Of a stretch of DNA of 41,780 nucleotides, positions 8,017 to 14,714 are shown one piece after another; the first letter of the stretch is position 1, and each line of letters begins with the position of its first letter. Source of the stretch: an uncultured Solobacterium sp. (GTDB lineage: Bacteria > Bacillota_I > Bacilli_A > Erysipelotrichales > Erysipelotrichaceae); the NCBI GenBank assembly GCA_900546285.1, contig URCJ01000011.1, forward strand, positions 1 through 41,780, read 5' to 3'. The translations under genes were made by a program, and so were the position numbers. The notes under the pieces are model-generated. The model had not been told where the DNA came from, ran no database searches, and saw only the letters and a list, made by a program, of their open reading frames with translations.

Positions 8017-9834
8017 TTAATATGAAACCTTTTGTTTAGAAATATATTTACCTACACATAGGTTTTTTACATTTGTATCGCTTTCTTTTACATCGAAGGT
8101 TTTTCTTACAGTTTTATAGCTAGCTCCAGAACTTACAGCATTTTCTTGTGTAATAATATTACCATTAGAATCCGCTAAACAATCAGCTGTATATCTTATA
8201 TAATTTGTTGTCCATTTTGCTTCAACAGTCAGGTTTCCAGTAGTTCTAGAAGCTAACTTTGTGTACAAATCATTAGCGCTGCTAAATGAAGCGTTTGCAC
8301 CTTCATTTATTCCTGTAACTTTATTTCCATTTATATACCAACCAACAAAAGTATATCCTTTTCTTGTCGGAGATTTTAATGATACTCCGTAAAGAACATT
8401 GTATGTACTTGGATTATTTGAATTATTTGTTCCTCCGCTTAAATTATAAGTAATCTTATAAGTAATTGGATCGTAATCATATTCATAAGACATTCCCTTA
8501 GCTTGTTGTGTTACGGAAGTTCCTATGTTATAAGTTTTCCATGAGCCATCGATAGAACTTGTGCCAAAAGAACTTCGTAATTTAAATCCATTTGGTATTG
8601 TAGTTTGTTTAGAAGAATCCATTGTATAAGTCGAATTATATAATGCATTAAAAGATGTATTTCCTATACTGAAAGCTTTTTTATCTCCATTATTGCCTTC
8701 GTTATTTTTATATCCCCAGGTCCAATGAGCAACAGAGTTAGTATAAGTAGCAATTTTCCATTGGGCATATAAGGTTATATTATTTTTGTAAGACCACGTC
8801 CAGTCTTTACCGGCTTCATAAACACCAGATGAAGATAATCCCCAAGCGGTGCCACTTCCATCTGCTTTTTCATTCCAGCCATTAAATACATATCCTGTTT
8901 TAGAAAATGAGTTTTGACGAGTTCTAAAAGGCTGATTATATGTAGCTGTGCTATTTTCCATAGTTCCAGAACCACCATTTGCATTATAACTTACTGTATA
9001 AGTTAATGGATAAGAATAGAACGTTTTTGTTTGAACATCTCTTGAAATGGTTTTTCCTACCGAACTTTCTTGCCAACTAGACCAGTTTCCCCAAGAACTA
9101 GGTGCTGCATAAACGGTTCTTGTAGTATGAGAAACATAAGTAGTTCCTGATGGAGCACTTGTATTCCATTGCCAACCAGTAGTACCTGATGAATTAGAAT
9201 TATAGTAATATCCAAAATTTCCATAATAAACATATGTAGCATTTCTTCCGTCTCCACCATAACCATAAGAGTGAAGAGTTACCGTACCATTGCAAGAGCC
9301 TGTATCATTGGCATGAGGACCACTGTTTTCTTGTGTATTCGTAGTTTGATTCATTACAGTTATGAAGTTGGAACCATTACATCTTAAAACAACTCTTGCT
9401 TGGGCGTAATTACTCCAAGCTGGATACTGTGAAATATCTATATCTGCGCTAATACTATCAAAATTCCATGTAACACCATTGGTCGCAATTGATTCTATGT
9501 CTGTTTCGCCTGCGGTTCTAATTAAATTGTTTCCCTTGACACTCCACGTTCCTCTTTTTGTAACTACCTGATTGTAAGAAACATTATATTGGGTGCCTTC
9601 TGTATAGAAACCATCACTAGGTTTGGTAGTGCTATACCCCCCCCATGAAGCTACGTCTCTGTATCTATAAAAAGTTTTACTTTGGCAGGAGAAACCGCTC
9701 GGACAACTATCCTGCCATTGGCTATAACCAGAGCCATATGAACCTGGGGCTGTTTCGGCTTTTACATTGCTTACACACGCAAAAGAACCTATACATAGGC
9801 ATATTGATATAAGTTTTTTAAGAGCTTTTTTCAT
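8017..9834 (-). CDS. Secreted InlB-repeat surface protein with a poly-G tract (605 aa)
   Basis: The signal peptide spans about 1-26 (VKA-E). Two InlB B-repeats are clear: near 285-365 (VSYNANGGSG, GYVFNGW, LYAQW) and near 460-545 (ITYNLSGGTN, GYTFVGWY, VEAKW). The protein is rich in Y, S, G and W with few lysines in the N-terminal half, and carries scattered Cys pairs. No LPXTG or C-terminal membrane helix is present. GGAG lies 10 nt before the ATG. Codons 64-66 (W-G-G) contain eight consecutive G on the coding strand. Losing one G leads to a stop about 25 codons later and gaining one gives a stop within two codons, so length change in this tract would act as an off switch. It is transcribed alone and ends at the terminator 7991-8014. 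Confidence 0.8.
   Translation of the reverse strand: MKKALKKLISICLCIGSFACVSNVKAETAPGSYGSGYSQWQDSCPSGFSCQSKTFYRYRDVASWGGYSTTKPSDGFYTEGTQYNVSYNQVVTKRGTWSVKGNNLIRTAGETDIESIATNGVTWNFDSISADIDISQYPAWSNYAQARVVLRCNGSNFITVMNQTTNTQENSGPHANDTGSCNGTVTLHSYGYGGDGRNATYVYYGNFGYYYNSNSSGTTGWQWNTSAPSGTTYVSHTTRTVYAAPSSWGNWSSWQESSVGKTISRDVQTKTFYSYPLTYTVSYNANGGSGTMENSTATYNQPFRTRQNSFSKTGYVFNGWNEKADGSGTAWGLSSSGVYEAGKDWTWSYKNNITLYAQWKIATYTNSVAHWTWGYKNNEGNNGDKKAFSIGNTSFNALYNSTYTMDSSKQTTIPNGFKLRSSFGTSSIDGSWKTYNIGTSVTQQAKGMSYEYDYDPITYKITYNLSGGTNNSNNPSTYNVLYGVSLKSPTRKGYTFVGWYINGNKVTGINEGANASFSSANDLYTKLASRTTGNLTVEAKWTTNYIRYTADCLADSNGNIITQENAVSSGASYKTVRKTFDVKESDTNVKNLCVGKYISKQKVSY
9637..9644 (-). repeat. Homopolymer C8 (G8 on the coding strand), candidate phase-variation tract
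   Basis: Eight C in a row on the + strand fall within codons 64-66 of the 605-residue surface protein. Long G/C runs are rare in so AT-rich a genome. I read both shifted frames by eye and both close quickly. Confidence 0.6.
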
Positions 9835-9915
9835 ATATCATTTTCTCCATTAATAATCGATAGATTATAATTGAAAGACCGTACAAATATTAAAAAAGCA
9901 AATATTGATTAGTAC

Positions 9916-9974
9916 GAATAGGTTAATCTATACAGGCAAATGGTGAAAGAAAAGCTCGCCTTATTAAGGTGGTC
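9916..9974 (+). mobile_element. Fossil right end of an IS200/IS605-family element (no transposase)
   Basis: The + strand carries AGGTTAATCTATACAGGC then GGTGAAAGAAAAGCTCGCC, a TTATTA loop and AAGGTGG. The same order of blocks (AGGACAATCTATACA... AAGCTCGCC...GGTGG) appears on the minus strand at 12143-12257, where a tnpB tail is still readable. CGCCTT/AAGGTG forms the hairpin. No tnpB codons are left here, so this is a decayed end. Confidence 0.4.
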
Positions 9975-10016
9975 TAATTTATAAATGGTTTAAAATTTTA
10001 TTAATGAATTGATATT

Positions 10017-10388
10017 TTAATGTGCGAGCAAAGAAGTAAAAATAGCAAATAAAACAATACCAACAATCCAACCAAGAGATACTATTATCGATATTATCAG
10101 AACGGTATCTAAAATAGGAAAAACAATTCCATAATTATTCATTGGATATAAAGATAAGAAGTCTCTTAAAAAATAAGCAACTGTTCCTATTGGCAAAAAT
10201 ATACATATGGAATTAATTAAAAATAGCTTTGTAAGCTCTCTAATATTCGTTTTTATTAAGGTAGTTGGTAAAGCATTTATATATTCGTTATATTTGCAAG
10301 TTCCACCATTTTTTACATATTCCTTAAACATTTTATCAATTTCTTTATCGGTTACTTCATATTCAAACTTTAAAAACTTGATTCTCAT
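10017..10388 (-). CDS. Hypothetical protein with two membrane helices (123 aa)
   Basis: The N-terminal 45 residues are soluble and charged (EVTDKEIDKMFKEYVKNGG). Two hydrophobic segments follow at about 54-73 and 88-120, the second with a glycine in mid-helix. AAGGA lies 7 nt before the ATG at 10388, but it sits in the 3' arm of a hairpin (see 10394-10417). The gene is transcribed in the same direction as the AlbA-type gene upstream, with 165 bases between. I do not recognise the family. A small inner-membrane accessory protein is all that can be said. Confidence 0.65.
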   Translation of the reverse strand: MRIKFLKFEYEVTDKEIDKMFKEYVKNGGTCKYNEYINALPTTLIKTNIRELTKLFLINSICIFLPIGTVAYFLRDFLSLYPMNNYGIVFPILDTVLIISIIVSLGWIVGIVLFAIFTSLLAH

Positions 10389-10393
10389 TCAAT

Positions 10394-10417
10394 TTCCTTG
10401 TATAAACATACAAGGAA
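10394..10417 (-). promoter_or_regulatory. Hairpin that can bury the Shine-Dalgarno of the 123-residue gene
   Basis: TTCCTTGTA (10417-10409, minus strand) pairs perfectly with TACAAGGAA (10402-10394) around a 6-nt loop. The AAGGA of the second arm is the only ribosome site for the ATG at 10388. No T-run follows, so translation control is likelier than termination. Confidence 0.5.
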
Positions 10418-10553
10418 TTTTACTTTTATATTCAACCGATTATTATTTAAGAAAACAGGTCAATATAAAATGCCAGTACAAGTTAATGGTTGTGCTTGCA
10501 AAGTCTTTCTAACTAGTATGAATGAACTTGTATATGGAACAACTGATATTGTT

Positions 10554-11984
10554 TCATTTATTGCTAGTAGTGATGTATTTTTGGTTCTTACTATTTGGCT
10601 TACTAGGAACAGTCATCTTAAGCTGCCCGCTTAATATTAATGGTTTTAAATATTTTCTTGTAAAATAGGTAAGATTTTTATATCCAATGAATGAGCAAAT
10701 TTCTTGCTTATTTTTTTCTGTTGCACAAAATTCTAGAATTAATTGTGTAATATCCTTTGGTCCAACTTGGTCACTAACTTGGTCACTAACTTGGTCACTA
10801 ACTTGGTCACTAACTAAGTCATTCAAATTTGGATCATAGTTTAAATTTTTGAAAGTAACTTTAAAATCCATTGCAGTTGATGAAAATTCAGGTTTAAATT
10901 CAATTCTATATCCTGGAAGCATTTCTGTTTCGCTAATAATCTTTTTTAAACCACTTCCACGTCTTTCCATATACTTCATGCGATGAAATAAATCAGCGAT
11001 TACGGGATTTCTTCGCATAGAACGTATATTATAAACATCGTATTCTTGAATTGTTCCACCACCAAACATGCCACCCGGAGAAGCAATTTCTAAACGGTCA
11101 TCAAACATATCTATATGAATTTCACTGCCAAGCACTATATAATCACGATGAATTAGCGCATTGACAATAGCCTCTGTTATAGCTCGTTCAGCATAATCGG
11201 GTTTATCTACTCTGTATTGCGCTTCTTTAGCAAATCTGACTTTGGAATTGTTTTTAATAAAGTCAGAAGCGCTCTTTAATAGATAGATTAAATTTCCTTC
11301 ATATTCTTTATCATCTAGTGCATCATCAAAAATCGAACCTTTTTCTAAGCCGTTCCATCTAGTGCAAAATATACGGGAATTGTACACTATATGTTGATCG
11401 GACATGAGCTTTCCAGCGTTTGTTAAAAAGCCATTTTTATCAGCTAAACCAAAAGAGATATAATCTGATGGTTCAAAATGAAGACCAGTTCTTTCTAGGT
11501 AAGTCGCTTCTAGAAGTGTGAAACTGTAATCCTTCTTTAAAGCATCTGTTAATAAAGTGTCAAATGATTGATTAGTTCCTTTTAGAATTAATTCATTGAC
11601 AATGTAATCTGGTGCAATTATGCTTTCATTTCCAACACGAACATAAGCTTCCATAACACCATCTGCTTTGTAATAATAAGGAGTAGAACGTCCAGATGAC
11701 ACTTCTACAGCCAATAGATTTTTATTATCTTCTACAAATGGCTTTAAATTGAATTGAGGCAGCGGTGTTATACGGTCTTTAATTAAACGACTAATTGCTT
11801 CAGCATCACTTTGCACATCTGATAACCCAACTAGTTCTCTATCATCTGAAATGCCAAAAAATAAAGTTCCACCAATACCATTAGAAAATGCACTAACACT
11901 TTTCAACCAACTTTTTGGTTTGTTTATTTCAAGCGCAACTTTGAAATCGCATTCTGTCGCTTCAGCGATTAATTGTTCAATCAT
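10554..11984 (-). CDS. AlbA_2/Schlafen-type DNA-binding protein with RecG-like ATPase C-terminal domain
   Basis: I take the ATG at 11984 (MIEQLIAEATECDFK) because GAAGGG lies 10 nt before it. The frame extends 26 codons upstream to 12062, but without a ribosome site. Residues about 1-115 match the Schlafen AlbA_2 domain (E-x-K-pattern start, FSNGIGGTLFFGISDD, ISRLIKDRITPLP). About 230-370 match the GHKL-like ATPase module common in these regulators (AERAITEAIVNALIHRDY, DDRLEIASPGGMFGG, RRNPVIADLFHRM, ERRGSGLKKI). A spacer of four VSDQ repeats precedes a C-terminal winged-helix-like region. Members are usually annotated as transcriptional regulators or putative ATP-dependent DNA helicases. The role here is unknown. 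Confidence 0.85.
   Translation of the reverse strand: MIEQLIAEATECDFKVALEINKPKSWLKSVSAFSNGIGGTLFFGISDDRELVGLSDVQSDAEAISRLIKDRITPLPQFNLKPFVEDNKNLLAVEVSSGRSTPYYYKADGVMEAYVRVGNESIIAPDYIVNELILKGTNQSFDTLLTDALKKDYSFTLLEATYLERTGLHFEPSDYISFGLADKNGFLTNAGKLMSDQHIVYNSRIFCTRWNGLEKGSIFDDALDDKEYEGNLIYLLKSASDFIKNNSKVRFAKEAQYRVDKPDYAERAITEAIVNALIHRDYIVLGSEIHIDMFDDRLEIASPGGMFGGGTIQEYDVYNIRSMRRNPVIADLFHRMKYMERRGSGLKKIISETEMLPGYRIEFKPEFSSTAMDFKVTFKNLNYDPNLNDLVSDQVSDQVSDQVSDQVGPKDITQLILEFCATEKNKQEICSFIGYKNLTYFTRKYLKPLILSGQLKMTVPSKPNSKNQKYITTSNK
10765..10816 (-). repeat. 12-bp tandem repeat, four copies, inside the AlbA-type gene
   Basis: The + strand unit ACTTGGTCACTA is repeated four times without error and encodes consecutive VSDQ units in the linker. 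Because the unit is a multiple of three, copy-number change alters linker length and keeps the frame. Confidence 0.85.
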
Positions 11985-12142
11985 ATTATAATTTCCCTTC
12001 TTTCTAAGCGTATTTTGTTTATCTATATTATACTTGGCATCTGGGACTCTTTCAAATTCCAAATCATCTTTGTTTATTTACCTATTTATATCTCATTACT
12101 TAATTCTCTATTTACATATGATGATGACGTACTTAATAAATA

Positions 12143-12257
12143 GTGAACCGCCCGCCACCTAGGCGAGCTTCTTGCTTCAACCACCCCATCCAACTACACA
12201 CATAAATGTATAGATTGTCCTTACAAAATGTCCACAAGCATTGATTCAGCTAGTTCC
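12143..12257 (-). pseudogene. tnpB: Fossil 3' end of an IS200/IS605-family tnpB with right-end hairpin
   Basis: In the otherwise gene-free 11985-12405, the minus strand still encodes INACGHFVR at 12245-12219. This matches the conserved INACG...R tail of many TnpB proteins. Just upstream, GGAACTAGCTGA looks like a G-T-A-E-I reading frame broken by one inserted and one lost base. Downstream come TTGAAGCAAGAAGCTCGCC, a short loop, GGTGGCGGGC and GGTTCAC, the layout of an IS605-type right end/omega-RNA hairpin. No other part of tnpB survives. The rest of this gap shows only AT-rich sequence and no clear gene. Confidence 0.55.
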
Positions 12258-12405
12258 TAGCCTATATAAAATAATACTTTATTTCATTAATGGTTATAAC
12301 CAATCTCACCCTCAATCTAAAAGTAGGAATTTCTTTTTAAACTATGTTAAGTTTTTAATGTTTTTGAGTAAAATCCAATATCTATAAAAGAAAGAAAGGA
12401 AATTT

Positions 12406-12621
12406 ATGATAGGAAAACCAAAATTCAAGTATAAAGACATTGTTGAATTTAAATACAATGGCGAAAAAATTGTTGGGACTATTGAAATTATCGATAGTCA
12501 TGGAACATATTTCGATAAGTCAGACGTTTCGTATGACATTATGTGTGACAACTATAAAGGAGGACCGATGTTCTTCAAACATGTTACAGAAAGGTTGGTA
12601 AAAAAATATGAAGGTAATTGA
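12406..12621 (+). CDS. Hypothetical small protein (71 aa), first of a three-gene operon
   Basis: AGGAAATTT precedes the ATG. The protein is short, soluble and rich in K, Y and D (YKDIVEFKYNGEKIVGTIEII), which suggests a small beta-barrel of the SH3/KOW kind, but I recognise no family. It overlaps the next gene by 14 bases, so translation is probably coupled. It starts right after the IS fossil, in an accessory stretch. Confidence 0.65.
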   Translation: MIGKPKFKYKDIVEFKYNGEKIVGTIEIIDSHGTYFDKSDVSYDIMCDNYKGGPMFFKHVTERLVKKYEGN

Positions 12622-13000
12622 CATTCAACGTAAAGGCAATCTTCTTAGATTTTGCCTTGGTGACGATAATTGCAGGGACTACTATGGAGATGACTGGAAT
12701 GATGCTCCATGGCAAGAAAACGCTGGTCCTGTATACAGCCAATTCGTTCGTAAGGTAATTGATGTTGTGTTCAATTGGAAATACGGTATCGAAGATTCCT
12801 ACAATACGGAGTATGGCTACTGTACGATGGAAGACATTAAGGCAGGACTACCCTACTATTTCATTACAGTTGATGAAGATAGCTGTTGGAGCAAGTTGGT
12901 CGGTGTCTTAAATCTAAATACTCCTGAAAACGAGCTAAAAGAATTGTTGAAAAAATATGACGCAAAAATCGTCGAAGAAAGGGATTGGAATGAAGAATAA
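12608..13000 (+). CDS. Hypothetical protein with tryptophan/aspartate-rich motif (130 aa)
   Basis: The ATG at 12608 lies inside the preceding gene, with AAAGG upstream. The segment GDDNCRDYYGDDWNDAPW followed by NAGPVY resembles small proteins often seen on phage and mobile DNA of gut Firmicutes; this is a recollection, not a search result. No membrane helix or signal peptide is present. It overlaps the third gene of the operon by 11 bases. Function unknown. Confidence 0.65.
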   Translation: MKVIDIQRKGNLLRFCLGDDNCRDYYGDDWNDAPWQENAGPVYSQFVRKVIDVVFNWKYGIEDSYNTEYGYCTMEDIKAGLPYYFITVDEDSCWSKLVGVLNLNTPENELKELLKKYDAKIVEERDWNEE

Positions 13001-13562
13001 AAGAAGAAAGCTTCAACTTAAAATTCGTAGAGTTTTAAGAGAAGCTAATAAAATCTTAAAAGAAGACCTATTTGCAGGTCGTTTTGAAGTAAAGCTAGTC
13101 AATAGAAAGGATTTTGCTGAACCGGCTTATCATCCCGTATATTGTCCAAAAAACTTTGCCATTAATGAAGCTGGCGATCCACAATGGAACTGGTCTCTTT
13201 ACACTATCGAATTAATCGATAACGAAGAACCAGAGCGTAACTGCCGTTTCGCATTCAGATGGTCAGATACATTTGAACTTTGCGATGGGCATCCATTAGA
13301 TAATAAGGCGTATGCTTATTATCGTTCTGGGGGTTTGTTTAAACTAAACGAGGCTATAAATGATTTTATTATTTACAGTGATTTCTGGAAGAAGTGGCAC
13401 TATCTAGAATATGCTAGAACCCACTGGTTTTCTGGAAAGACCTTAGAAAAGCAAATGGAAGAGCTTGGACCAAAATGGATAGATGCTGATACCTTGTTGG
13501 AAGCTGTTCCAAATAAGTTTAAGCTTGGACCTGTGCCTGAAAAATTTGAAGAGGAAGAATAA
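12990..13562 (+). CDS. Hypothetical soluble protein (190 aa), third gene of the operon
   Basis: I start at 12990 (MKNKRRKLQLK) because AAGGG lies about 7 nt before it. The frame also reads 11 codons further upstream from 12957. The basic N-terminus (KNKRRKLQLKIRRVLREANK) is followed by a mixed alpha/beta region with many aromatic residues (YAYYRSGGLFKLNEAINDF, FWKKWHYLEYARTHWF). No signal peptide or membrane segment. The stop lies in the loop of its own terminator. Not recognised. Confidence 0.65.
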   Translation: MKNKRRKLQLKIRRVLREANKILKEDLFAGRFEVKLVNRKDFAEPAYHPVYCPKNFAINEAGDPQWNWSLYTIELIDNEEPERNCRFAFRWSDTFELCDGHPLDNKAYAYYRSGGLFKLNEAINDFIIYSDFWKKWHYLEYARTHWFSGKTLEKQMEELGPKWIDADTLLEAVPNKFKLGPVPEKFEEEE

Positions 13563-13575
13563 TTCCTCTTTTATT
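13551..13575 (+). terminator. Terminator enclosing the stop codon of the 190-residue gene
   Basis: GAGGAA (13551-13556) and TTCCTC (13563-13568) pair around GAATAA, which contains the TAA stop, and TTTTATTTT follows. Confidence 0.8.
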
Positions 13576-13674
13576 TTGCTCAATTCCTTGTACATGCATA
13601 TTGCAATGAAAAATATTAAAAACAAGGTTATCAATCCCCTACCTAAAAGTATTATCTTATAAAGGAGTTTTTCT

Positions 13675-14025
13675 ATGTTATTTGAATTAAAACCAGAAGA
13701 TTATAACGGAAGTTTAGAAGGAAGAAAATATTATCAATCAATTAAAAATGATATTGAATTGGTTAATATAATTAGAGTGCCAGTAGAGGCAAGAATTTCA
13801 ATGAGTTTTGTTTGTGGATTTAACGAGTTAAGACAAGAGAATTACAAATTTATTTTCTTATGCGATGATAAAGAAAAACAAAATCAATTAGATGAAATCA
13901 CTAAAATCATGAGTGATAAAATTGGGAATCTTGTTTGGGAAGATTATTGGTTAGCACCAAATAAAAGAAGTATGGTATTAAAGCCTAAAAATCGTAGAAG
14001 ATATTTGATAGAGGAGACTAAATGA
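13675..14025 (+). CDS. Hypothetical protein (116 aa)
   Basis: AAAGGAG lies 8 nt before the ATG. The protein is soluble, mixed charged, and ends in a basic patch (KPKNRRRYLIEETK). No motif that I recognise. Its stop overlaps the start of the next gene in TAAATGA-type fashion (ATG at 14022), indicating a two-gene operon with coupled translation. Confidence 0.6.
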   Translation: MLFELKPEDYNGSLEGRKYYQSIKNDIELVNIIRVPVEARISMSFVCGFNELRQENYKFIFLCDDKEKQNQLDEITKIMSDKIGNLVWEDYWLAPNKRSMVLKPKNRRRYLIEETK

Positions 14026-14228
14026 AGATTAACACAATTGTAGAATTTAGTGACAAGAAAGTGTCACTAGTAGATTTTGACAACAGATTAAAAGCTTATT
14101 TAAAAGAAAACAAAATTACACAAAAAGAAATTGTGAACGTCCACGCTTATGTAAAACCAGAAGCGATTTATGTAGTTTTGGAAAACTATTTAGGAGACAT
14201 GATTAATATTACATTTCCAAACGAATAA
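14022..14228 (+). CDS. Hypothetical small protein (68 aa)
   Basis: It overlaps the end of the 116-residue gene by 4 bases, and GAGGAG upstream is a good ribosome site. Residues 20-45 (DFDNRLKAYLKENKITQKEIV) resemble a helical segment, followed by a beta hairpin (AYVKPEAIYVVLEN). Similar short proteins occur in clostridial genomes, but I cannot name a family. The gene ends at the terminator 14227-14247. Confidence 0.6.
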   Translation: MKINTIVEFSDKKVSLVDFDNRLKAYLKENKITQKEIVNVHAYVKPEAIYVVLENYLGDMINITFPNE

Positions 14229-14247
14229 AAGGCTACACTAGCCTTTT
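14227..14247. terminator. Bidirectional terminator between converging genes
   Basis: AAAAGGCTA and TAGCCTTTT pair around CAC. It closes the + strand pair ending at 14228 and, on the other strand, the 114-residue gene ending at 14249. Confidence 0.85.
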
Positions 14248-14248
14248 C

Positions 14249-14593
14249 TTATGCAATATATATTTGTTCTTCTGGTAAGCAATAAACCAAACGCAGTCCA
14301 TCCAATACCATTACAGGACTTTTTACAGCGTCTTCCCTAAAAGAAAATAACTCAAAACATTCCTTCTTATATAGAACTCCTTGAAGACTGATTTTTCTAC
14401 CTAATAGATTAGCATAATCTTCATCATCAATTAATCCAATGAGCCAAACCTTATTATTGTCTTCATAACCAATATCGCAACAAATAAATTTTTTATTCAT
14501 ATCATTTTGGCACAAATACATTCCATCACAGTTAAATCTGTCTAATATATATAATCTTCCAAACAACGGAGTTTTAAATAGCATATTTTCCAT
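14249..14593 (-). CDS. Hypothetical protein (114 aa)
   Basis: AGAGG precedes the ATG at 14593 by about 10 nt. The protein is soluble, with six cysteines (FNCDGMYLCQ, FICCDIGYE, KKECF, LVYCLPE) in a small mixed alpha/beta sequence, and has no signal peptide. It stands alone on the minus strand, converging on the 13675-14228 pair. Not recognised; the position beside unknown accessory genes gives no clue to function. Confidence 0.6.
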   Translation of the reverse strand: MENMLFKTPLFGRLYILDRFNCDGMYLCQNDMNKKFICCDIGYEDNNKVWLIGLIDDEDYANLLGRKISLQGVLYKKECFELFSFREDAVKSPVMVLDGLRLVYCLPEEQIYIA

Positions 14594-14675
14594 TTTTCGC
14601 TACCTCTGTTATTATTGTAGAAATCTTAATTATATTTATTATTTTTTAACATGAATGTTTAAAACTTTATAACTA

Positions 14676-14711
14676 AAAACGCCTACCCCCCCTTTTTGGA
14701 TAGACGTTTTC
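14676..14711 (-). terminator. Terminator of the giant 2668-residue gene
   Basis: On the minus strand AAAACGTCTATCC pairs (three G-T wobbles) with GGGTAGGCGTTTT, then TAG. A run of seven C/G sits in the 3' arm. Confidence 0.75.
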
Positions 14712-14714
14712 TTA

